Below the pieces are notes generated by a model. It made no database searches. It was given only the letters and a program-made list of their open reading frames with translations, and was not told the origin of the DNA. From a virus, in IMG/VR virus record IMGVR_UViG_3300009506_000076, positions 1 through 42,086 of that record: a DNA stretch of 42,086 nucleotides. One strand, 5' to 3'. The translations under genes were made by a program, and so were the position numbers. Every line of letters starts with the position of its first letter. The stretch's first letter is position 1. Positions 17,431 to 24,881 of the stretch are shown here, piece after piece.

Positions 17431-17445
17431 GGTAGCTAGGCTACC
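17431..17445 (-). other. Short hairpin upstream of the capsid-gene side junction
   Basis: GGTAGC-TAG-GCTACC forms a 6-bp stem with a 3-base loop in the 55-base gap between decoration and capsid genes. It has no T run, so it could be an RNA processing signal or nothing. Confidence 0.35.
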
Positions 17446-17454
17446 GGCATCTCA

Positions 17455-17871
17455 TCAGGTGGACGTGATCGCGACGTGTGAACCCGCGAGGTCCACCGCG
17501 GCCAGCTCGTTCGCGTCCAGAGCACGTCCGAGGATGTCCTCGAGCACGTCTCTGTTCAGCAGCACCCACAGGCCGACAGCAACTTCGACGTCTGTCGTGA
17601 TGGCTGCGAGTGCGGTGTTGTCAGAACCGGCCGGTGCGACCTTGACCGGTTCGACGACTGCCCCGTAGGCGACCTGAGCAGCGGCGGTGATCGCGTCACC
17701 GTTCTGCTGAATCAGAACCCCGGGCTTGATGTACCCGTAGTCGTCCACTTCGTCGGTCGTCAGCGTGGACACGTCCACGAGGACGCCGACCGTGTGGTTG
17801 ACCGGACCGAGGAACGGGTTCGGATGGACCTCGCCCGCCGTGGTCAGGTCAGTGACGCTCATTGGCGACAT
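17455..17871 (-). CDS. Head decoration protein (gpD-like)
   Basis: 138 residues, ribosome site AGGAGGCAG before ATG. The pattern PGVLIQQNGDAITAAAQVAYG and LWVLLNRDVLEDI-like C-terminal half is characteristic of lambda gpD-type cement proteins, which bind as trimers at capsid three-fold axes and stabilise the expanded head. It is encoded between scaffold and major capsid protein as in related phages. Confidence 0.8.
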   Translation of the reverse strand: MSPMSVTDLTTAGEVHPNPFLGPVNHTVGVLVDVSTLTTDEVDDYGYIKPGVLIQQNGDAITAAAQVAYGAVVEPVKVAPAGSDNTALAAITTDVEVAVGLWVLLNRDVLEDILGRALDANELAAVDLAGSHVAITST

Positions 17872-17893
17872 TTGACTGCCTCCTGGTTGACGT

Positions 17894-18628
17894 TCAGCTC
17901 GCCTTGGTCATCCCAAGACGGCTTTCGAGACTCCTGTCCACGGTGGTTGCCTCGCGCTTCGCCTTGGCGGCATCCGCCTCGGCCTTGCGCTGGTTGCGAA
18001 TCCGATCGTAGACGCTGCCATCGGGCGGCGGACCACCCTTGTCGCTACCCTGCGGAACGAAACCGACGCCCGACTTCTCGTCCTTCGAAGCCATCCGCAG
18101 GCCCTTCAGCTCCGGGAACCGTACCGACGCCGCGTCCATCTTCAGCGCCTCCTTGGTCCCCTTCGCGTCGGTCAGGACGATGTACCCGACGTTCGCGTCC
18201 ACTTCCTGACCCTGGTCGTTCTTCACCTTCTCGGTACGCACCTCGAACTCCGCTCCGGTGAGCGAAGGGAGGGCGGCGAGCGTGTCCGCGGCCTCCGCGG
18301 CAAGCCCGACTGCCGCTACGAACTTCGAAGCGGCGGCACTTCTCTCGAGCCTGATGAGGCGCTGGCCGGCTTCCTCACCCTTCTCGAGCTTGCCCTTGAT
18401 CTCGTCCGGCTTCCCCATCTCCATGTACTGCTTGAGCCGATCGGCGTCCGCCTTCGACACGACCACCTGACCGTCCGGAACCTGCTTCTCCTTCAGCGCT
18501 CGGATCGACTCCCTCTGATCATGGTTGTCCTTCTCCAACCCCTTGATCTTCGAGGTGATCTCCTCGGGGCTCCCGAGGCTCTGGTACCGCACGAAGGACC
18601 TCAGTTCCGACTCCGAAATCTCGGGCAT
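17894..18628 (-). CDS. Scaffold protein
   Basis: 244 residues, starting at ATG 18628 (MPEISESELRSFVRYQSLGS) because AAGGTGA lies at the right distance; a GTG three codons upstream is less likely. Highly charged coiled-coil segments (EEITSKIKGLEKDNHDQRES, DEIKGKLEKGEEAGQRLIRL), a small globular middle, and a basic C-terminus (RNQRKAEADAAKAKREATTV) fit a scaffolding protein that binds the capsid subunit through its C-terminal helix. It lies between portal and capsid genes. No protease motif is seen, and no separate head protease gene is present in the cluster. Confidence 0.75.
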   Translation of the reverse strand: MPEISESELRSFVRYQSLGSPEEITSKIKGLEKDNHDQRESIRALKEKQVPDGQVVVSKADADRLKQYMEMGKPDEIKGKLEKGEEAGQRLIRLERSAAASKFVAAVGLAAEAADTLAALPSLTGAEFEVRTEKVKNDQGQEVDANVGYIVLTDAKGTKEALKMDAASVRFPELKGLRMASKDEKSGVGFVPQGSDKGGPPPDGSVYDRIRNQRKAEADAAKAKREATTVDRSLESRLGMTKAS

Positions 18629-18649
18629 GGCTGTCACCTTGACAGGTTG

Positions 18650-18666
18650 ACGCTGGCATCCAGCGT
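18650..18666 (-). other. Short hairpin between portal and scaffold genes
   Basis: A perfect 7-bp inverted repeat (ACGCTGG / CCAGCGT) with a 3-base centre lies 22 bases before the scaffold start, in the 118-base portal-scaffold gap. It may separate portal from scaffold mRNA levels. No T tract. Confidence 0.4.
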
Positions 18667-18746
18667 TCTGTGAGCGGCAAGACCGGAGGCGTCCCCCGGC
18701 TCCTCATAGACAACTATAACCTCAATCAAGCCCTCACCGCAATGCT

Positions 18747-20498
18747 TCACGGTTGTGGCGGAATGTTCGGTGGAGTCTCGCCGCCCGTCGGAACGACCGG
18801 CTCAGGAGGAGGCTCTTTCTCGAGGCTGTCGATGATCTCCTGCGGTACACCCAACTTCTGGAGTAGTGTCGACAGACTTTCTTCTGTGAGACTGAGCTTC
18901 GACGTCTTGTCAAGCACATCCAGGATGAACTCGGCCGACTTGTGGATGCGTTCCATCTCGGCGTCGATGTCTTCCACACCCAGGCGAGTCATCAACGTTT
19001 CGATCGCCATACCCGAGGCGTCGTAGCTCTCGAGGTCCAGGCGAACCAGATCGGGTGACCGCGGGCCAGCGTTGAAGTGCTGATCGACAGTAACCCGGAA
19101 TTGACTGGTGAAGTATCCCGGCTTATTTGTAATCAGCTCTGCCATCGCCAGCACCGCGGTCAGCAGCTCCCGAAGCATCCCCTCTTCAGGAATGCGTCGG
19201 CGGTTCAGGTCCTTCTCGAACACCGCCCGGGCCTGCTCGTACGCAATGCCGCTAGCTTCGGCGTTTGAATCACCGGCAAGGTGACCCTGCCCACACATCC
19301 GGAGGATTCTGCCGCGGGTCTTGCTAGCAGCCTCGATGTAGGGAGCAGGGTCTACGGGGTCGACAACCATCACCTGCGGGGTCTCGACGCCCTTCGCGTC
19401 TCCGTTGTTGTCGTACTTCGCCAGACCGACCAGCTCCGTCGTGACGCTCGCACCGAGTGTTCTGGCCTCTGGAGTCACGAGCCACTGGCGTCCTTCTTCG
19501 TCACGTTCTAGCAACGAGCCGTCCGGGATCGTGTCTCCGTCGTCGTACGGAATGCGCGAGCCCTGGGGCTTCGCGTTCATCGTGTACCGCTCCCGGAAGG
19601 CCGCAGTTTCGGCAATACGGGTGACCAGTGTGGTCAACAGATTCAACTGGCGCTGGGTACGAATGACGGGGTCGGTGAGTAGCGACTCCACGGCCATCTC
19701 GCTGAACAGCAGGTTCCCTTGAAGCTTCAGAGTGGCTTTGAGAGGTTGTTTCTCTTCCCCCGAATAGACAATGCGCAGGATCGTATCGGTATCTCGGTCA
19801 GAGTCGCGTTCCGGGTCCAGGTAGATGATCTCGGCGCGCTTCGACTCGTTCTTGTTGCCCTGGCTGTCCCACTCCACCTCCGAGTCCATGAAGACCGCAC
19901 ATCGATCCTGCGTGGCAGGGTCGACGATGATGGTCGCCACGTCCATGAGAGGAGTCGCGACGTGAATGTAGGATAGGGCCTCAGCGAAGTCCGAAGTGTT
20001 CTTGATGGTGACACTGTTGCCGTCGTTGACCCGAAGAAACCGTCCAGGAATCCAGAGACGCAGTCCAGCCTTGCCTGCCCAGGCTGCTGTGCGCTGGAGG
20101 CCGATGATCTTCTCCTGCAGCTTACGGTCATCCCACCACTGGGAAAGTAGGGACAAGCCCTCGGCCATACGGGCTTTGAGTTCGGCCGAAATCTCCCCCT
20201 GGGCTGGCGGTTCTTTTAACAACGCCATACCCAACTGTGGTTCCCCGAACGCGTTACCTACGTTGGATATCACCTCCCCAATCGCGTCCTCGGGTGCGAA
20301 CTGCTGGTCGATCTTGCTGTTGGTAGTGGCTTCCCCAGGACCGACCCATTCCTTGCCTGTACGGAAGTGGTCATGGTCCTGTGCGTAGTCCTGCCGGATC
20401 TGAAAGTCCGCCTTGACGTAGCTGTTGTCGACCTCGCGGACCACGTCCTCGTACTTCCAGTCGTTGAACGGCGCTGTGGCAAATCTCTTAGGAGGCAT
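18747..20498 (-). CDS. Portal protein
   Basis: 583 residues from ATG 20498 (MPPKRFATAPFNDWKYED), which overlaps the terminase stop by 11 bases; an upstream GTG/ATG would overlap terminase more. Portal features include the N-terminal helical wing, VGNAFGEPQLGMALL, DDGDTIPDGSLLERDEEGRQ, SKTRGRILRMCGQGHLAG and the long helical C-terminal crown with proline-rich end (EPPPEPVVPTGGETPPNIPP). It forms the dodecameric ring at the DNA-entry vertex and docks terminase. Length is at the larger end for siphophage portals. Confidence 0.85.
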   Translation of the reverse strand: MPPKRFATAPFNDWKYEDVVREVDNSYVKADFQIRQDYAQDHDHFRTGKEWVGPGEATTNSKIDQQFAPEDAIGEVISNVGNAFGEPQLGMALLKEPPAQGEISAELKARMAEGLSLLSQWWDDRKLQEKIIGLQRTAAWAGKAGLRLWIPGRFLRVNDGNSVTIKNTSDFAEALSYIHVATPLMDVATIIVDPATQDRCAVFMDSEVEWDSQGNKNESKRAEIIYLDPERDSDRDTDTILRIVYSGEEKQPLKATLKLQGNLLFSEMAVESLLTDPVIRTQRQLNLLTTLVTRIAETAAFRERYTMNAKPQGSRIPYDDGDTIPDGSLLERDEEGRQWLVTPEARTLGASVTTELVGLAKYDNNGDAKGVETPQVMVVDPVDPAPYIEAASKTRGRILRMCGQGHLAGDSNAEASGIAYEQARAVFEKDLNRRRIPEEGMLRELLTAVLAMAELITNKPGYFTSQFRVTVDQHFNAGPRSPDLVRLDLESYDASGMAIETLMTRLGVEDIDAEMERIHKSAEFILDVLDKTSKLSLTEESLSTLLQKLGVPQEIIDSLEKEPPPEPVVPTGGETPPNIPPQP

Positions 20499-21744
20499 TT
20501 CGGTAGCTGTGCCCGCGGTAGGACTGACCCGCACTACGCCGCGCACGAATCATCGGAGCTAGTGCGTAACGAGTCGCGTCAATGAGGTGATTGTGCTTGT
20601 CTTTGACCTTCGCCAACACTTCTTGCGTCTTGGGGTCAACTTCGTAGGAGTACAGGCGTGCCTCTTCCTTCCACTTCTTGCACGCCGGGTGAATGATGAT
20701 CTCCTCGTACTGCCGAAGGTACGCAATTCCGTCTTCGACAGACTTCGGCCATTTGAAGACGCCACGCATACGATGTAGACCATGCTGGCGCAGGTAACTG
20801 ATGGTCTCAGGACGCGAAGAGTCTGCCCGAATTACATACTTGGAGAGCTGTCTGTTCTGGATGTCCTCGACCCACCGCTTGCGCATCTTGTGAATATCAA
20901 GATGTAGCTTCCAGGACTCCCGGCGAATCATCAACCTCCCCTGCGACACCTTTGGCGCGCCCGGATCCTTCGCCACATAGCATTCAACGAGTGCCGTCGG
21001 GTCGTCACCGAACCCAAAGTCAGCGCCGTAGAGCGGACCGATCCAATGTGACTCTGGTTCGAACGCCTCGACGCGCCACTTGCCTCGGAGGATCTGTGCC
21101 TGTGACGACTTGCGCGGCTCTCCACCCCACACATGCTCCGCCGCTTCCGGATCAACGGCATAGAGGTAGTCCTTTTCCTCGCGCAGCTCTTCAGGGAACC
21201 AAGGATTGTCTTCCCACCCGACCTTACGCACGACCGCTCGTGGCGGATTATGCACGACGAACCGCTGGTATGTCGGGTCGTCCTCCAGATCGGGGTTGAA
21301 GGAAATCCAAATCTCCGATCCGGCCTTACGGATCGTAGGAATCAGGATCTCCCACGAATCCTTGGATACAGACTCGGCCTCTTCCACCCAGCAGATATCA
21401 ATGCCCTCGAGGGACTTGATTCTGTTCGTGTTGTACCGCAGGCCCTCGAAAAGGAAGACCGTGCCGGTACCCACATGGATGATCTCGGTCTTGTTGATTC
21501 GCCAGCCAGGGAGCTCGAGCAACCCGATTTGGTCGCTCAGCAGCTTGTGGACGGAGTCGGCGATGGATTTCTGGAACTCACGGCAACACAGAATGCGCAT
21601 TTGCCGCTGTGAGCCCATGATGAGCAGAGCCCGCGCGAAACTCCAGGAACGAGCAGCCCCTCGGCCTCCGTAGTAGACCTTATAGCGCCTCGGGATGAAT
21701 ATCTCCCGAAACACTGTGGGGAACTGCGCCTGGAGTGTCCTCAT
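20488..21744 (-). CDS. terL: Terminase large subunit
   Basis: 418 residues, PBSX/Terminase_3 type. The ATPase motor has a Walker A region GGRGAARSWS (26-35), a variant with Arg where Lys is common, Walker B DICWVEEAES (115-125) and the coupling motif SFNP (148-151). The nuclease domain has D242 (ADFGFGDD), D308 (IRADS) and D389 (HLIDATRYAL), the three acidic positions for metal binding. It pumps DNA through the portal and cuts the concatemer. It starts immediately after the small subunit stop (TAA then ATG). Confidence 0.95.
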   Translation of the reverse strand: MRTLQAQFPTVFREIFIPRRYKVYYGGRGAARSWSFARALLIMGSQRQMRILCCREFQKSIADSVHKLLSDQIGLLELPGWRINKTEIIHVGTGTVFLFEGLRYNTNRIKSLEGIDICWVEEAESVSKDSWEILIPTIRKAGSEIWISFNPDLEDDPTYQRFVVHNPPRAVVRKVGWEDNPWFPEELREEKDYLYAVDPEAAEHVWGGEPRKSSQAQILRGKWRVEAFEPESHWIGPLYGADFGFGDDPTALVECYVAKDPGAPKVSQGRLMIRRESWKLHLDIHKMRKRWVEDIQNRQLSKYVIRADSSRPETISYLRQHGLHRMRGVFKWPKSVEDGIAYLRQYEEIIIHPACKKWKEEARLYSYEVDPKTQEVLAKVKDKHNHLIDATRYALAPMIRARRSAGQSYRGHSYRNAS

Positions 21745-22320
21745 TTAGGCTTCGTCGAACTCGCTGAAGTCCTCCGGCTCTACTTCTGGCTTCTCCTGGC
21801 CCTCGATCTCGATGTTCTGTCCGGTCTGCGCGTCCACGAAGACGACCTGCATCGTCACGGGAGCGCCCCCCGCACCACTCAGTTCGAGGCCGTCCTTGAA
21901 CTGACCCTTGATCCGAGCGATATCTCGAAGCGCCGCTAGCGCATCGTGGAACTCGACCTTCGGATTGCCGTTGCTGTCGAACCCGAAGCTCTTGATGAAC
22001 TCCTTGTTCTCAAGCACAGCCTCGGGGTCGATCATCAGATGTCCGTTGGGGCCGATCTTGACAACGTCACCAACCTCGGATCGAGCGATGGCTGTGAACC
22101 GGAGGAGCACCTCTTCCGCGGACATGGCGTACTCGTCCATCCGCTTGCGGATGTACTCCGCCACGTCGGGGTGACGCAAGAGCTTCGACGGGTTGGCGGA
22201 GGGATTGACGACGTCGAGCTTGTAGCCGGCGTACTCGTATGCCTTGACGCCGTTGAATCGCTTCCCGGTATGCGCACCGGTAAGCCACTCATCAGCAAAG
22301 AGCTGCATTCGGGCGTTCAC
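21745..22320 (-). CDS. terS: Terminase small subunit
   Basis: 191 residues, GTG start at 22320 with GGGAGCAGAACT upstream. The N-terminal half (MQLFADEWLTGAHTGKRFNG, AYEYAGYKLDVVNPSANPSK, LLRHPDVAEYIRKR) is the Terminase_2 helix-turn-helix region that recognises the packaging site. The C-terminal half contains ALRDIARIKGQFKDGLEL and an acidic end. It is the first gene of the late operon, 35 bases downstream of a promoter with overlapping inverted repeats. Confidence 0.9.
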   Translation of the reverse strand: MNARMQLFADEWLTGAHTGKRFNGVKAYEYAGYKLDVVNPSANPSKLLRHPDVAEYIRKRMDEYAMSAEEVLLRFTAIARSEVGDVVKIGPNGHLMIDPEAVLENKEFIKSFGFDSNGNPKVEFHDALAALRDIARIKGQFKDGLELSGAGGAPVTMQVVFVDAQTGQNIEIEGQEKPEVEPEDFSEFDEA

Positions 22321-22354
22321 AGTTCTGCTCCCGGAAAGAGGGGGACTCTTATAG

Positions 22355-22384
22355 AGGGTAAAGCAGAACCGTGCTGACTGTCAA
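22355..22384 (-). promoter_or_regulatory. Promoter for the terminase/late operon, with overlapping palindromes
   Basis: -35 TTGACA (22384-22379), 18-base spacer, -10 TACCCT (22360-22355). Two inverted repeats overlap it: CTGACT/AGTCAG at 22374-22379 and 22387-22392 around the -35, and GTTCTGCT/AGCAGAAC at 22322-22329 and 22362-22369, whose distal arm covers the spacer. These look like operator or leader structures. Confidence 0.6.
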
Positions 22385-22396
22385 GGAGTCAGGTTT

Positions 22397-22855
22397 TCAT
22401 CGAGATACTTCGTCGTCCAGGAACATCTTCCACGCCGTACGATAATCCTGATCGGGTGACATCTCACCCTTACAGATTGCATCGATAGCGACGTGCGCCA
22501 GTTGGTGTACGCGATCCTCGCCGACCCCATGAAACTGATAGACCAGATCGGGCGGAGTCAGATGGTGCATACCTCCAAGAGTGTCTGGATCTGGAGGAGG
22601 GAACTCAGGATTCAATGAAAGGATCATCAGCTCCCACTCGGCCAGCGCGTACTGCTTCTTTGCCGGAGGGACTCCCGGAATATCACGCAGACTGATTACT
22701 GTCAGCAGCCACCAGCTCCAGAAAGGATGGAATCCCGGACCGTTGATGAGCCAACCGAGCACGGTCGCTTCGTGCGCAGGGTTCGTAATGTCCGCTCTGT
22801 TGATGCGCGCCTTCCAGGCTCGTGCCGCAGGGCCGACCATATCGGGATCTCTCAT
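22397..22855 (-). CDS. Hypothetical protein upstream of terminase
   Basis: 152 residues starting MRDPDMVGPAARAWKARINR at 22855, where the ATG overlaps the TGA of the preceding small gene. A longer frame upstream is not used because it would cover that gene. The middle is rich in aromatic residues (FHPFWSWWLLTVISLRDI), then Pro-rich (FPPPDPDTLGGMHHLTPPDL), and the end is helical. Position before terminase suggests a packaging-region accessory protein, but I recognise no family. Confidence 0.7.
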   Translation of the reverse strand: MRDPDMVGPAARAWKARINRADITNPAHEATVLGWLINGPGFHPFWSWWLLTVISLRDIPGVPPAKKQYALAEWELMILSLNPEFPPPDPDTLGGMHHLTPPDLVYQFHGVGEDRVHQLAHVAIDAICKGEMSPDQDYRTAWKMFLDDEVSR

Positions 22856-23022
22856 CGGTCGTTCTTCTCGGCAGCTTCGATGCGCAGGGCCTCCTCGACT
22901 ACCTGGCGTTCGTCGTCCCGTAAGATCCACGGGTTCTGTACCAGCCACTCGGCCTGCCGCAGTTCCAACAGCTCTCCCTTGCGCGCCGCCCACTCCTTCA
23001 GCGCGAGTGCAGCCTTGCTCAC
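22852..23022 (-). CDS. Small helical protein, GTG start
   Basis: 56 residues, VSKAALALKEWAARKGELLE onward, ending IEAAEKNDR. Start GTG overlaps the upstream stop (GTGA) and its TGA overlaps the next ATG, so it is coupled on both sides. Entirely helical and charged, with EWLVQNPWILRDDERQ in the middle. The double overlap and compact coding are the evidence that it is real. Function unknown. Confidence 0.6.
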   Translation of the reverse strand: MSKAALALKEWAARKGELLELRQAEWLVQNPWILRDDERQVVEEALRIEAAEKNDR

Positions 23023-23216
23023 GGCGCCACAACCTTCGCCATGTACATCAGCCGTTCGTACCCCCTCGGGGGTGTGGCATGGCCGGCGCCGAAACGTCCG
23101 GCGTCGCGGCGATTCAGGCCGAATGTCGCCTTGATACGGCGCTTACGGCGCGCCCGTATGCGCTTGGGTACACTGATGTGTGGACGGAGTTTACGTCTCT
23201 GCGTCGCTCTTGACAT
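23019..23216 (-). CDS. Very basic small protein
   Basis: 65 residues, start MSRATQRRKLRPHISVPKRI with AAGGAG seven bases before ATG. About a third of the residues are Arg or Lys (KRIRARRKRRIKATFG), so it should bind nucleic acid. The region RRDAGRFGAGHATPPRG is Gly/Pro rich. It lies in the small operon upstream of terminase, behind a 13-bp inverted repeat. It may be a packaging or DNA-condensing factor; this is inference only. Confidence 0.65.
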   Translation of the reverse strand: MSRATQRRKLRPHISVPKRIRARRKRRIKATFGLNRRDAGRFGAGHATPPRGYERLMYMAKVVAP

Positions 23217-23235
23217 TGTGGCTCCTTAGATGGTT

Positions 23236-23297
23236 GGGAGGTAGCAGGTTTCACGTTACTCGTTTGCGCACGGTTCACGCGTCTCCTGCTACCTCCC
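23236..23297 (-). repeat. 13-bp perfect inverted repeat in a leader
   Basis: GGGAGGTAGCAGG (23236-23248) and CCTGCTACCTCCC (23285-23297) are exact reverse complements separated by 36 bases. They lie in the 111-base gap between the small membrane protein and the basic protein, ending about 20 bases before the latter's start codon. In RNA this is a long stem that could control ribosome access; near terminase it could also be part of a packaging site. Confidence 0.65.
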
Positions 23298-23327
23298 GAG
23301 GGCACCACTCACGGATGCCCACATGGT

Positions 23328-23513
23328 TCATTTGTCTGTTATCATCCAACCGCCCAGGACCGCAAGCACCAGCCCTGCGCAGTAGGGTATGAGCATGTTT
23401 CGTAGCGCCTGGCTCTGCGTCCACTCGGGATGGACGACGACGGCATACGCAGCACACATAATGATGGTGAAGGTACCGACAGAAGCCAGGATGGAACCGA
23501 TAACCGTGCGCAT
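23328..23513 (-). CDS. Small two-helix membrane protein
   Basis: 61 residues, MRTVIGSILASVGTFTIIMC onward. The ATG at 23513 is chosen because an upstream in-frame start would lie inside the promoter. Hydrophobic helices at about 3-27 and 40-58 (LIPYCAGLVLAVLGGWMI) with the polar loop HPEWTQSQALRN between. First gene after the leftward promoter at 23544-23573. A holin is possible, but length and position alone do not prove it. Confidence 0.6.
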   Translation of the reverse strand: MRTVIGSILASVGTFTIIMCAAYAVVVHPEWTQSQALRNMLIPYCAGLVLAVLGGWMITDK

Positions 23514-23543
23514 GAAGTGAACCCGTTCAAGTGTGGGTAGTAT

Positions 23544-23573
23544 AGTATACCGAAGTCGTCGGGTGATTGTCAA
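23544..23573 (-). promoter_or_regulatory. Leftward promoter
   Basis: -35 TTGACA (23573-23568), 18-base spacer, -10 TATACT (23549-23544), preceded by CGG like other promoters in this phage. It reads into the four small genes before the terminase operon. Confidence 0.75.
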
Positions 23574-23687
23574 CAGGGTCGGAAGTGAAGTGAAATGAAG
23601 ATAAAGGAGTAGAAGTGAAATACTGGAATCAGAGGAGACACGCGGCGGTGGACAATTCGCAGGTTACAAAGACATATAATTATCGGG

Positions 23688-24266
23688 ATACCCCTATGTG
23701 GGGGTATGTATAAATACCCAACCCCCACCTGGTAACCTAACCCTATGTACCAGGTGGGGGTTGGGTTACACCCTACCTACAGGGTAGGGGGTACAAACCC
23801 TGGGGGTAGTTTAACACCCTTGGGTAGTTGGGTGGGGTTACACCCACCCTTAACCCAACTACGGTACTTGTACACCTGGGTACGGGTGGTGTAAAAGGTA
23901 ACCCCATTGGTAATACAGTGGTGGTACAACACCCTGGTTGGGGGTACCACGTTGTTGTTACCCAACGTAAGGTTACCACACCACACCCAAACCATACTAA
24001 CTGGGTGGGGTACCGTACTGGTACCCTTACGGTTTACTGGGGTGGTGGGGGTTGGGGGTACAAACGTAAACCCCACGGGTGGGGTTGGGGTACCTGTACC
24101 CTTGGTACCCTTGGGGGTACCCTTGGTACCCCGTTTGGTGGTGGTGTTACCCATTGGTGTTACCCTTGGTTGGGGGTTGGGTGGGTTAGGTACCCGTACA
24201 TACTACAAGTACCGTACCACAACCCCGTATGTGGGGGTACGTACCCGTAAGTGTATGTAACTACAT
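23688..24266. repeat. GA/TC/GC-free tract
   Basis: Read base by base, no GA, TC or GC dinucleotide occurs between 23688 and 24266. Every G run is followed by T and every C run is preceded by A, on both strands. It contains many GGTACC, GGTTACC-type words and runs of four to five G or C, including closely spaced G runs near 24038-24059 that could form G-quadruplexes. It is not a simple tandem repeat. Confidence 0.9.
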
Positions 24267-24373
24267 CACATAGGTGTATCCATATATAGTGGTTTGGTTG
24301 TGGTCCAATACTTGGCTCTGTAACAGTAGTACCACAAGTGTTGTACGTTTGTAGCAACGTGGTACCGCCACTA

Positions 24374-24485
24374 CAGGTGTCCACTCCAGTGTACAGTAGT
24401 TACCGCAGGTGTCCACTCCAGGCGCCAGCAGCAGTGTCCACTTTAGGGTACTCAAGTAGTACATCAGGTGTCCACTTCTGGCGCC
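24374..24485. repeat. Four copies of CAGGTGTCCACTYCNGG
   Basis: Copies at 24374-24389, 24406-24421, 24432-24443 (shorter, CAGTGTCCACTTT) and 24465-24485 (followed by CGCC). Spacing is 26 to 33 bases. Copies two and four share the continuation GGCGCC. Confidence 0.7.
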
Positions 24486-24590
24486 ATGTATCTACGCCGT
24501 ATCCATGTATCCACCGTGTATCCAGTGTATCTGCGCTGTATCCATGTATCTGTCGCAGATCCATGTATCCGCCGCATATCCAGTGTGTCG
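24486..24590. repeat. Imperfect tandem GTATCCATG-type repeats
   Basis: About ten short units of the form (G/A)TATCC(A)(T)GTATC(C/T) with interspersed CGCC or CGC, for example CCATGTATCCACCGTGTATC. The unit length is about 9-12 bases and irregular. Confidence 0.65.
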
Positions 24591-24632
24591 TTTCGACACA
24601 GCAGCCCGCAGCCGCAGCCGCCGTCGCAGGGC

Positions 24633-24779
24633 GATTTTTCATCCTCGGATTTTTCATCCTTCGGATTTTTCAGCCGCAGGATCCGCCGCATGCGGATTTT
24701 TCATCCTCGGCTCATGCTCCCGCCGCCTTGCGATTTTTCAGCAGCAGCCGCTAGCTCCGTATCTTAAGGATTTTTCATC
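24633..24779. repeat. Six GATTTTTCA(T/G)C iterons, direct orientation
   Basis: Exact 9-base cores at 24633, 24648, 24664, 24695, 24732 and 24769, all in the same orientation, mostly followed by TC or GC. Further copies occur at 26421, 26433, 26494 and, as looser variants, around 30006-30065. All are outside genes, so they look like protein-binding sites. Confidence 0.85.
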
Positions 24780-24800
24780 GACACACACACAGATCAAGTC

Positions 24801-24818
24801 GCTAGCTGATCAGCTAGC
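24801..24818. repeat. 18-bp perfect palindrome GCTAGCTGATCAGCTAGC
   Basis: Perfectly self-complementary over 18 bases, with two further GCTAGC or GAGCTAGC words within 20 bases. The GCTAGC hexamer recurs in other gene-free stretches (26271-26480, 28167-28200). Confidence 0.75.
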
Positions 24819-24847
24819 TGCGGAGCTAGCGCCCAGCCTCACAGAGG

Positions 24848-24869
24848 AAAGGCGCCCGAGTAGGGCGCC
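24848..24869 (-). terminator. Intrinsic terminator of the leftward small-gene operon
   Basis: Stem GGCGCCC/GGGCGCC of 7 bp with a 5-base loop, followed on the minus strand by TTTCCTCT, 12 bases after the stop codon at 24882. Confidence 0.7.
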
Positions 24870-24881
24870 GATCCTTGTCCT

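Larger units (their letters stand above)
23574..24847. other. 1.3-kb non-coding region built of successive repeat blocks; origin or packaging-site candidate
   Basis: No gene with a ribosome site is present. In order: a purine-rich GA-dense stretch (23581-23640), a 579-base tract lacking GA, TC and GC, about 100 bases of ordinary sequence, four TGTCCACT repeats, a run of GTATCCATG-like repeats, six GATTTTTCA iterons, and GCTAGC palindromes before the terminator of the next operon. Open frames on both strands at 23800-24400 are artefacts of a sequence that cannot contain TGA. Confidence 0.75.

Noticed and set aside
23777-24400. Several long open frames on both strands in the repeat region
   Set aside because: TGA cannot occur in GA-free sequence, so frames stay open by composition alone. 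Products are Val/Thr/Gly/Pro low-complexity and have no ribosome sites.
24486-24590. CRISPR-like array
   Set aside because: Repeat units are short, imperfect and without unique spacers of constant size; no cas genes besides a Cas4-like nuclease that is a common phage exonuclease.
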